Source: Kitasatospora mediocidica KCTC 9733 (GTDB lineage Bacteria > Actinomycetota > Actinomycetes > Streptomycetales > Streptomycetaceae). Taken from it: a stretch of DNA of 64,000 bases. The notes beneath the pieces are model-generated. The model saw only the letters and a list, made by a program, of their open reading frames with translations, searched no databases and was not told where the DNA came from. This document shows positions 8,431-16,100 of this stretch, one piece after another (positions within the stretch are counted from its first letter, which is position 1; each line of letters starts with the position of its first letter). The stretch covers positions 124,001 to 188,000 of the forward strand of contig NZ_JQLN01000003.1 of the NCBI RefSeq assembly GCF_000744225.1, given 5' to 3'. The translations under genes were made by a program, and so were the position numbers.

Positions 8431-9051
8431 ATGCACACCACGTCTGAGGTCTCGCCCGAGGCCGTCCCCGAGGAGCCACCGCGGCGGCAGATCCGTGCGC
8501 TCCACACCGCCGACACGGTGACCGTCTACCAGGCCTACCGGCCCGAGATCGGCGACCACGCCGCGCGGCACGGGCGCTTCCCGGAGAGCTGGAGCCGGTC
8601 GCGGATGACCTGGATCAAGCCGAGCTTCCTGTGGATGATGTACCGCAGCGGCTGGGGCACCAAGCCCGGGCAGGAGCGCGTACTCGCGCTGGAGATCAGC
8701 CGGGACGGCTTCGAACAGGCGCTCGCGCAGGCCTGCCTGTCGCACTACGACCGCTCGGTGCACGCCGACCGCGCCCAGTGGGCGGCCCGGCTGCGCGAGT
8801 CGCCGGTGCGGGTGCAGTGGGACCCGGAACGGGACCTCGACCTGCGCCCGCTGCCGCACCGCTCGCTCCAGCTCGGCCTCAGCGGGCGCGCGACCAGGGC
8901 GTACGCCGACCACTGGCTGCTCGCCGTCCGCGACGTCACGCCGCTGGCCCACCAGGTGCACGAGCTGGTCCGCGCGGGTGCGCGGGAGGCCGCGGCGGCG
9001 CTGCTGCCGCGCGAGACGCCGTATCCGATCGGGGCGCAGGTCGGGGCGTAG
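8431..9051 (+). CDS. DUF4291 domain-containing protein
   Basis: A 206-residue cytoplasmic protein matching the DUF4291 family, recognised by VYQAYRPEIG, RMTWIKPSFLWMMYRSGW and LAIEISRDGFE-like text. The family has no firmly established activity. No obvious ribosome binding site precedes the ATG (gcacactgtccgtc), so a leaderless or weakly translated mRNA is possible. The last codons and the stop lie inside a 26-bp tandem repeat, so copy-number change could affect the C-terminus. Confidence 0.87.
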   Translation: MHTTSEVSPEAVPEEPPRRQIRALHTADTVTVYQAYRPEIGDHAARHGRFPESWSRSRMTWIKPSFLWMMYRSGWGTKPGQERVLALEISRDGFEQALAQACLSHYDRSVHADRAQWAARLRESPVRVQWDPERDLDLRPLPHRSLQLGLSGRATRAYADHWLLAVRDVTPLAHQVHELVRAGAREAAAALLPRETPYPIGAQVGA

Positions 9052-9096
9052 GTGTCGGGGCGCAGGTCGGGGCGTAGGTGTCGGGGCGCAGGTCGG
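9029..9096. repeat. 26-bp minisatellite, about 2.6 copies, spanning a stop codon
   Basis: Unit copies at 9029-9054 and 9055-9080 are identical, followed by a 16-base partial copy at 9081-9096. Each unit has two halves, TCGGGGCGCAGG and TCGGGGCGTAGGTG. The TAG inside the first copy is the stop codon of the DUF4291 gene. Confidence 0.92.
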
Positions 9097-9193
9097 CGTG
9101 GAGGCGGCTTGTAGGGCGGGTTGTCGCGCGGGAGCGTCCGGCAGGTTCGTCTACGGTGGGGTAGACCCGTCCTTCGGGAAGGAGCGCCGCCCC

Positions 9194-9874
9194 GTGCAGT
9201 CGGTCAGCAACTGGATCCTCGGGCTCTCCGGGCCGCTGGTGTACGCGGTGGTGGGGCTGCTGATCTTTGCTGAGGACGCGCTCTTCGTCGGCTTCGTCCT
9301 GCCGGGTGAGACGGCCCTGCTGATCGCCGGGACCATCGCCGCCGCGCACCGCGGGGTGAACCTCCTGGTCCTGATGGTGGTCGTGGTGGCGGCGGCGATC
9401 CTGGGCGACGCGGTCGGCTACTGGCTCGGCCGGCGCTTCGGCCCGCCGCTGCTGCGCACCAGGACCGCGGTCAGGCACCAGCAGAAGATCGAGCGGGCCC
9501 GCGGCTTCATCCACACGAGGGGTGCGGCGGCGGTCTTCTTCGGACGGTTCTTCACGCTGTTCCGCGCCCTCGTACCGACCATGTCCGGCATCTCCCGGAT
9601 GCCGTACGGCAGGTTCTCGTTCTTCAACATCGCCGGCGGCACACTGTGGGGCGTCGGCTACTGCCTGCTCGGGTACCTGCTCGGCGCGGCGTACAAGAGG
9701 GTGGAGAACGTGGTGGGCACGGTGGTGACCGTGCTGATCGGCCTCTTCGTGGTCGGGACGCTCGCGCTCTGGCTGATCAGCCGCCGCCGCAACCGCGCCG
9801 AGGCGGAGGCGGAGGCAGCGGCGAAGGCGGAGGCTCGTCGCGCCGCCGACCCCGCGGACTCCGACACCGACTGA
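9194..9874 (+). CDS. DedA family membrane protein
   Basis: A 226-residue integral membrane protein of the DedA/VTT family, proposed undecaprenyl-phosphate or phospholipid flippases. Family text is clear: FAEDALFVGFVLPGETALLIAGTIAA, GDAVGYWLGRRFG, FFGRFFTLFRALVPTMSGISRM and FFNIAGGTLWG. The C-terminus is a highly charged, Ala/Glu/Arg-rich cytoplasmic helix. The GTG start at 9194 has GGAG nine bases upstream. Confidence 0.92.
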   Translation: MQSVSNWILGLSGPLVYAVVGLLIFAEDALFVGFVLPGETALLIAGTIAAAHRGVNLLVLMVVVVAAAILGDAVGYWLGRRFGPPLLRTRTAVRHQQKIERARGFIHTRGAAAVFFGRFFTLFRALVPTMSGISRMPYGRFSFFNIAGGTLWGVGYCLLGYLLGAAYKRVENVVGTVVTVLIGLFVVGTLALWLISRRRNRAEAEAEAAAKAEARRAADPADSDTD

Positions 9875-9880
9875 TCCAGC

Positions 9881-9910
9881 CTGACCCCGGCTGACCCCGG
9901 CTGACCCCGG
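9881..9910. repeat. 10-bp unit repeated three times
   Basis: Three perfect consecutive copies of CTGACCCCGG immediately after the dedA stop codon, in non-coding sequence. Confidence 0.92.
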
Positions 9911-9996
9911 CTCCGACCGGCTCGCTCCTCGCTGGTTCCCGGTGCCGCCGAGCGTCGGTAGCCTGGAGTCATCGGTCTGACGGGGGAGGTACGGCA

Positions 9997-10362
9997 ATGG
10001 GTGACTGGCTGTGGTCTGCGGTGATCCCGCTGCTCATCGGCGGCAACTGGATCGTCCACAACGTCCGGGACGCGCTGAAGCACCGTCACCAGCGCAAGCT
10101 GGAACTGCTCCAGGCCGACGAGCGCCAGCGCCTCGCCCTGGAGGCGGCCCACCGCCCGCCGGAGCCGGTCTGCGGCTGCACCCACCACCTGGCCAAGCAC
10201 GACAAGCAGGGCAAGTGCCACGAGGTCGTCGAGGCCCCCACGGCCTGGGACGCCGAGCGCAAGCCACTCCGGTACGAACCCCGCCCGTGCAACTGCCAGC
10301 AGTACATCGGCCCCGAGCCCCTCGGCACGGTCTTCGCGGCCGAACTCACCGACCTGCGCTAA
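9997..10362 (+). CDS. Small membrane-anchored protein with Cys/His clusters
   Basis: A 121-residue protein. The N-terminal hydrophobic segment (residues 4-20, WLWSAVIPLLIGGNWIV) is likely a membrane anchor and is followed by a charged helix. The C-terminal half carries CGCTHHLAKHDKQGKCHE and, later, CNC. These Cys/His clusters look able to bind metal. I recognise it only as a conserved hypothetical type in streptomycetes and phages. A strong ribosome binding site (GGGGGAGG) sits before the ATG. Confidence 0.75.
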   Translation: MGDWLWSAVIPLLIGGNWIVHNVRDALKHRHQRKLELLQADERQRLALEAAHRPPEPVCGCTHHLAKHDKQGKCHEVVEAPTAWDAERKPLRYEPRPCNCQQYIGPEPLGTVFAAELTDLR

Positions 10363-10370
10363 GCCACTGA

Positions 10371-10682
10371 CACCCGGCCCGCCGCCCCGGACAGGAACCG
10401 GCGAGTGGTGGCGCCGGCGGTGGTGACGGCGGTGGCGGTGTCATCGCGGACACCGGCGACGACATCTTCTTCGAGGAATGGCCGGAGGGACTCGTACCGG
10501 CGGCCCCGGTGGCGGTCTTCAGCCTCGACCACCCGGATCCCGCAGCCGTCGTGCGGGTGGTCTCGACGCTGTCGCGATGGTCCCCCGCTCTCGTGGACAG
10601 CAACTTCGGACACGTCGGTCCGGCGTCGGCGTTGACTGTCGGCCACCTTCGCGCCCCGGCCTCCCGCCTGCTGGATCTTTGA
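10371..10682 (+). pseudogene. Coding-like fragment without a start codon
   Basis: An open frame of 103 codons runs from just after an in-frame TGA (10368-10370) to TGA at 10680-10682. It opens Gly-rich and continues IADTGDDIFFEEWPEGLVP and VVSTLSRWSPALVDSNFGHVG. Codon use has the G/C third-position bias of real genes here, but no ATG or GTG lies before the middle of the frame. The only GTG starts would give fewer than about 60 residues. I do not recognise the protein. It is most simply the 3' end of a gene whose 5' part was lost; a short real gene is the alternative. Its stop codon overlaps the -35 box of the ArsR promoter. Confidence 0.5.
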
Positions 10683-10713
10683 CGGTGGGGACGGCGGCGG
10701 TCATGCTGCTGCC
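10679..10713 (+). promoter_or_regulatory. Leaderless promoter of the ArsR gene
   Basis: TTGACG (10679-10684), a 17-base spacer, then CATGCT (10702-10707), with the GTG start six bases later. There is no ribosome binding site, so transcription probably starts at or next to the GTG. The same arrangement and almost the same bases occur before the MFS gene (11404-11440). Confidence 0.6.
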
Positions 10714-11271
10714 GTGACCGAACGAGGAACCGGCGAGGCGGCCGAGGGGACCGAGGGCCTGCGGGCGTTGGCCCATCCGCTGCGGCTGCGGCTGTTGTCG
10801 CTGCTGACCCGGCACGCGATGAGCGCGGCCGAGGCGGCGCGGGAGGTGGGGGAGACCCAGGCGAACGTCAGCTACCACCTGCGCCGGCTGCACGCGGCCG
10901 GGCTGTTGGAGGTGGTGGAGGAGGTGTCGGTCCGGGGCGGGCGGGCCAAGCGCTACCGCCACGACCCCGAGAGCGGGGAGCGGGTCGGGGCCACCTCGCG
11001 GGCTGAGCACCAGCTGCTCGCCGCAGCCCTGGCCGAGGAACTGCGGCGCCGGACGGCCGAGCGGGTAGTCGGCGCCCCCGACGCACTGACCGACGCCGAG
11101 CTCTGGGTCACTCCGGATGCCTGGGCCCAAGCCCTTGCCATGGCCCGGGAGTTGGGCTGTCTGCTGCACGATGCGGCCAGGCCTCCGCACGAGCTGGGCG
11201 CCGTGCGGGTGGCGGCGACGGTGGTGCTGTTCGAGTTGGACTCGGGGGAAGGACTGTCAGCCGACGGATGA
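10714..11271 (+). CDS. ArsR-family winged-helix regulator
   Basis: A 185-residue DNA-binding protein. The winged helix covers residues about 12-90: LRALAHPLRLRLLSLLTRHAMSAAEA, then the recognition helix QANVSYHLRRLHAAGLL and the basic wing GGRAKRYR. No Cys pair of the metal-sensing type is visible, so the signal is unknown. The C-terminal half is helical and unrecognised. The GTG start is probably leaderless. The stop codon lies inside the left arm of a large palindrome separating it from the MFS exporter gene, whose promoter copies its own; regulation of both is inferred. Confidence 0.85.
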   Translation: MTERGTGEAAEGTEGLRALAHPLRLRLLSLLTRHAMSAAEAAREVGETQANVSYHLRRLHAAGLLEVVEEVSVRGGRAKRYRHDPESGERVGATSRAEHQLLAAALAEELRRRTAERVVGAPDALTDAELWVTPDAWAQALAMARELGCLLHDAARPPHELGAVRVAATVVLFELDSGEGLSADG

Positions 11272-11341
11272 CGGATAGCAGCTAACGGCTAACGGCTGAC
11301 AGATGACGTCATCTGTCAGCCGTTATCTGCTATCCGTCATC
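11267..11341. repeat. Large near-perfect palindrome with a 7-bp tandem duplication in one arm
   Basis: The right arm, 11308-11341 (34 bases), is the reverse complement of the left arm, 11267-11307. The only differences are one mismatch and a duplicated CTAACGG in the left arm. The two arms meet at GATGAC|GTCATC with no loop. It overlaps the ArsR stop codon and ends about 100 bases before the MFS start. It has no U-tract. It may act as an RNA hairpin or terminator, a cruciform, or a multi-site operator. Confidence 0.9.
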
Positions 11342-11403
11342 CGCCAGTCGAGTTGTGCCAACGAGGTGGCCGGGCCGACCCCCGGCTACCCCCAAATAAC
11401 TCT

Positions 11404-11439
11404 TTGACAGTCGCCTCGGGTGCGCACCATCCTGCTGCC
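11404..11439 (+). promoter_or_regulatory. Leaderless promoter of the MFS gene
   Basis: TTGACA (11404-11409), 18 bases, CATCCT (11428-11433), then six bases to the ATG. The tract CATCCTGCTGCCATGACCGA differs at only two positions from the corresponding tract at the ArsR gene start. Confidence 0.6.
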
Positions 11440-12942
11440 ATGACCGACCCGCCAACGCTCCCCGCGTTCCCCGCGCTCTCCGCACCCCCCACGCGGACCC
11501 CGCTGCCCGTGCGGGCCGTTCTGCGGCATCGCGCGTTTCGCTTCCTCGCCGCCGGGCGCACCTTCACCCTCTTCGGGAACGCCCTCGCGCCCGTGGCGCT
11601 GTCCTTCGCCGTGCTGGACCTCACCGGCTCGCTCGGGGATCTCGGGCTGGTGGTCGGGATGCGATCGCTGGCCAATGTGGCGGCGCTGCTCTTCGGCGGG
11701 GTGCTCGCCGACCGGGTCCGCCGGGCGCTGATCCTGCAGGGGTCGGCGCTCGGGTCGGCCGTGGTGCAGGGGGTGCTCGCGCTGAGCGTCCTGCTCGGCT
11801 TCGCCTCGCTGCCGCTGCTTCTCGTGCTGAGCCTGTGCAACGGCGTGCTCGCCGCCCTCTCGCTGCCCGCGGCGGCAGCGCTGACCCCGCAGACGGTGCC
11901 GGCCGACGAGTTGCGGCCGGCCAACGCGCTGGCCCGGATGGGCATGAACATCGGCGTGATCGCCGGGAGTTCGCTCGGCGGCCTGCTGGCCTCGACGGCC
12001 GGTCCGGGGTGGGCGCTGGCTGTCGACGCGGCGTCCTTCCTGGCCGGCTCCTGCTGCTACCTCGCCGTCCGGGGCGCCGTCCCCGCAGCCACCCCCGCCC
12101 CTGCCCCCGCCCCTACCCCCGCCCCTGCCCCCGCCCCTGCCCGCCCCTGCCCCCCTGCCCCGCCCTACCCCCCTACCCGCCGACGCCCCCGCCCCCGCCC
12201 TCGCGAAGCCCGACTGAGCGCCGAACTGCGCTCCGGATGGCGGGAGTTCACTTCCCGCAGCTGGGTCTGGGTGGTGGTCCTGCAGTTCATGGTGGTCAAC
12301 GCGGCAGTGGCCGGCGGCCTCCTGGTGATCGGCCCGGGCATCGCCGACGCCACCATCGGCCGGACCGCCTGGGGGTTCGCGCTGGCCGCGCAGATGGCCG
12401 GCGCGCTGGCGGCCGGCGGCCTGGTGGCGCGGCTGCGGGTGCGCCGGGCGCTGCTGCTCGGCGTGGCCGCGGTGGCGTTCGAGGCGCTACCGCTGCTGGT
12501 CCTGGCGCAGCGGCCGGGGGTGGCGGTGCTCGCCGCGGCGCTGTTCGTCTGCGGTTTCGCGCTGGAGTGGTTCGCGGTGGCCTGGGACCTCTCGCTCCAG
12601 GAGAACGTCCCGGCGGACCGGCTGGCCCGGGTGTACTCCTTCGACGCGCTCGGCTCGTTCCTCGCGATGCCACTCGGCGAGATGACGGCCGGCCCGTTGG
12701 CGGACCGGTTCGGCGCCCGTGCCACGCTGCTGGTCGGGGCGCTCCTGGTGCTGGTGGTGACGGCAGCGGCGGCGGGCACCCGAGGCGTGCGGACCCTGGT
12801 CGTCACCGGCGCCCCCGCGCCCCCGCTCACCGGCGCCCCCGCGCCCCCGCTCACCCGCCAACCCCGGCAGGCATCGATCGTGCATACGCCCCAAGCACCC
12901 GCACGTCGAACTGAAGGTGAGGGGGAGATGAGTCTTTCCTAA
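11440..12942 (+). CDS. MFS exporter (EntS/MFS_3-like)
   Basis: A 500-residue, about 12-TM transporter. The first half carries FRFLAAGRTFTLFGNALAPVA and the loop GGVLADRVRRALI, the MFS motif-A region (G-x-L-A-D-R). The second half carries GEMTAGPLADRFGARA. The halves are joined by an unusual linker at residues about 217-258 made of Ala-Pro repeats followed by an Arg/Pro-rich run; the DNA there (about 12088-12204) is a C-rich imperfect repeat. The C-terminal tail holds two copies of TGAPAPPL encoded by a tandem DNA repeat (about 12807-12854). Substrate unknown; drug or siderophore export is the family norm. The ATG is leaderless, and an upstream frame extension is unlikely. It follows the ArsR gene and shares its promoter sequence. 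Confidence 0.85.
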   Translation: MTDPPTLPAFPALSAPPTRTPLPVRAVLRHRAFRFLAAGRTFTLFGNALAPVALSFAVLDLTGSLGDLGLVVGMRSLANVAALLFGGVLADRVRRALILQGSALGSAVVQGVLALSVLLGFASLPLLLVLSLCNGVLAALSLPAAAALTPQTVPADELRPANALARMGMNIGVIAGSSLGGLLASTAGPGWALAVDAASFLAGSCCYLAVRGAVPAATPAPAPAPTPAPAPAPARPCPPAPPYPPTRRRPRPRPREARLSAELRSGWREFTSRSWVWVVVLQFMVVNAAVAGGLLVIGPGIADATIGRTAWGFALAAQMAGALAAGGLVARLRVRRALLLGVAAVAFEALPLLVLAQRPGVAVLAAALFVCGFALEWFAVAWDLSLQENVPADRLARVYSFDALGSFLAMPLGEMTAGPLADRFGARATLLVGALLVLVVTAAAAGTRGVRTLVVTGAPAPPLTGAPAPPLTRQPRQASIVHTPQAPARRTEGEGEMSLS

Positions 12943-13128
12943 ACAAATGTCCGATTGGTCGTTGTTGCAACGCCCTGCCCCCTACGCTCCGTTGGTAGGC
13001 CTGGGGCGGGTGGAACCGGTGGTACGTGAACGACATCTCTGCCACCGGGCCCATCCGCCCCGCCGCGTGGCGGACCTTCGTCCGCCGCGCCGCGCCGCCC
13101 CGAACAGCACCCGGCGAGAGCAAGGTTG

Positions 13129-16100
13129 ATGACAGCAGTGGAACAGCAGGCGGCCCACCAGTACGCCCCCGGCGCGCAGACCGTTGGAGCGGGGGGCGGC
13201 GCGGTGTGGCCGGTCGCACCCGCCCGTCCGGTGCGGACGCTGGTCGACGTCCTGGAGGCGGCCGCCCGTTTCCGCCCCGAGGCCGCGGCGCTCGACGCCG
13301 ACGGCGTGCTGCTCGACTACCGCGAGCTGCTGTCCGAGGCCGACCGGCTGGCCGGGCGACTGGCCGCCGCCGGGATCGGACGCGGTGACCGGGTCGGCGT
13401 CCGGGTCCCCTCCGGTACCGCCGCGCTCTACCTCGCCATCCTGGCCGTCCTGCGGGTCGGCGCCGCGTACGTGCCGGTGGACGCGGACGACCCGGACGAG
13501 CGGGCCGAGTTGATCTGGTCCGACGCCGCGGTCTGCGCGGTGATCGGCGCCGGCCTCGCCCTGACGCCCAGCGCGTCCGTCCGTCCCGGCGGCCGCCCGG
13601 GCCGCCCGACGCCCGACGACGACGCCTGGATCATCTTCACCTCCGGTACCACCGGCCGCCCCAAGGGCGTCGCGGTCACCCACCGTTCGGCGGCCGCCTT
13701 CGTGGACGCCGAGGCCGGGCTCTTCCTGCGCCACCGCCCGCTGGGCCCGGGCGACCGGGTGCTGGCCGGCCTGTCGGTGGCCTTCGACGCCTCCTGCGAG
13801 GAGATCTGGCTCGCCTGGCGGCACTCCGCCTGCCTGGTGCCCGCGCCGCGCTCGCTGGTCCGGGCCGGCACCGACCTCGGGCCCTGGCTGGTGGAACGCG
13901 GGATCACCGCGGTCTCCACCGTGCCGACCCTGGTCGCGCTCTGGCCGGTCGAGTGCCTGGACCGGGTCCGGCTGCTGATCCTCGGCGGCGAGGCCTGCCC
14001 CGCCGAGCTGGTCGACCGACTGGCTGCCCCGCACCGCGAACTGTGGAACACCTACGGCCCCACCGAGACCACCGTGGTGGCCTGCGCCGCGCTGCTGACG
14101 CCGGGGCAGCCGGTGCGGATCGGCGCGCCGCTGGACGGCTGGGAGATCGCCGTCGTCGACAGCGAGGGCAAGCCGGTCTCCTGGTACGAGACCGGCGAGT
14201 TGCTGATCGGCGGCGTCGGCGCCGCCCGCTACCTGGACCCGGCCAAGGACGCCGAGAAGTTCCGTCCGCACCCCTGGTTGTACGGTCCCCGGGTCTACCG
14301 CAGCGGCGACCTGGTGCAGGCCGACCCGGCGGGCCTGGTCTTCGTCGGCCGCGCCGACGAGCAGGTCAAGCTGGCCGGCCGCCGGGTCGAACTCGGCGAG
14401 ATCGACGCCGCGTTGCAGGCGCTGCCCGGGGTCCGGGCCGCCGCCGCGGCCGTCCGCAGAACCGCGGCCGGCGGTGAACTGCTGGTCGGCTACCTCGTGC
14501 CCGAGCGCGCGGACACCCCCTTCGACACCGCCGCCGCGCGCGCCCTGCTGCTGGGGCGGTTGCCGCAGTCACTGGTGCCGGTGCTCGCCCTGGTCGACGA
14601 CCTGCCGACCAAGACCTCCGGCAAGGTGGACCGCAACGCGCTGCCTTGGCCGCTCGCGGTGGCCGAACCCGCCGCCGACGGCACGCTGTCGGGCACGGCC
14701 GTCCAGCTGGCCGCCACCTGGCGCGAGCTGCTCGGGCTGCCGGTGAGCGCGAACAGCGACTTCTTCACGCTCGGTGGCACCAGCCTGGCCGCCGCGAAGC
14801 TGGTCTCGGTGCTGCGCGAGCACCACCCCGGCGTCTCGGTCACCGACGTGTACGGCCACCCCGGTCTGCTCGACCTGGCCGCCCGGCTGGACGAGCTGCG
14901 ACCCGCGACCGCCGACGCGGCACCGGCGCTGCCCCCGCGCACCGTACGCCCGACGCCCCGCCGGGCCGGGCTGGTCCAACTTCTGGTGCTCACCGCGAGT
15001 TTCACCGTCAGCGGCCTGCGCTGGGTGCTCGCGCTGGCCGCCGTGGACAACCTGACCGGCCGCCTGCCCTGGGCGCCGCACGCGCCCTGGTGGATCATCG
15101 TCGCGGGCTGGCTGCTGCTCTCCAGCGCGGTCGGCCGCCTCGTCCTCGGCAGCACCGCGGCCCGGCTGCTGACCCTCGGTCTGCGCCCCGGCAGCTACCC
15201 GCGCGGTGGCGCGGTGCACCTGCGCCTGTGGACGGCCGAACGGGCCGTCGCCCTGTTCAACCTGGCCGCGCTGCTCGGCACGCCCTGGGGCCGGCACTAC
15301 GCCCGGGCGCTCGGCTGCCGGGTCGGCCGCGACGCCGACCTGCACGCGATGCCCCCGGTCACCGGCCTGGGCCGGTTCGGCGCCGGCTGCTCGGTGGAGC
15401 CGGAGGCGGACCTGGCGGGCTGGTGGCTGGACGGCGACGTCCTGCACCTGGGTCGCGTCGAGGTCGGCGACGGCGCACGGGTCGGCACCCGCGCCATGCT
15501 GATGCCCGGCGCCCGGGTGGGTGCGGGCGCCGACGTCGCCGCCGGTGCCTGCGTGCTCGGCGAGGTGCCGGCCGGCGAGAGCTGGCACGGCTCGCCCGCC
15601 CGCCGCGTCGACGGGGCGCACCCGGCCACGCAGTGGCCAGCTCCCGAGCACCGCCGCTCCCGCCGCTGGAACCTCGCCTACGCGGGCGCCCTGCCGCTGC
15701 TGAGCCTGTTGCCGCTGATCGCGGCGCTGCCGTCGATCGCGATCGTCTTCTCCCTGGTCGGCGCGGACCGCTCGCTGCGCGCCGTGCTGGTCCAGTTGCT
15801 GCTGGTCTCCCCGCTGCTCGCGCTGCTCTCGATGACCTGTTACGCGGGTCTGGTGGTGGTGCTGGTCCGGTTGCTGAGCGCTCCGATCCGGCCCGGCCTG
15901 CACCCCGCGCACGGCAAGGTGGCCTGGTGCACCTGGGCGGTCAGCCGCCTGATGAACACGGCGCGCGGCTCGCTCTTCCCGCTCTATGCGAGCCTCTTCA
16001 CGCCGGTCTGGCTGAGGCTGCTCGGCGCGCGGGTCGGCCGCCGGGTGGAGTCCTCCACGGTGCTCACGCTGCCCGGGCTGATGACCGTGGACGACGGCGC

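Noticed and set aside
8364..9910. CRISPR array
   Set aside because: The repeats are few, directly adjacent, of different unit lengths and without spacers or cas genes.
11267..11341. Insertion-sequence remnant or attachment site
   Set aside because: No transposase, target duplication or integrase is present; the palindrome alone does not support a mobile element.
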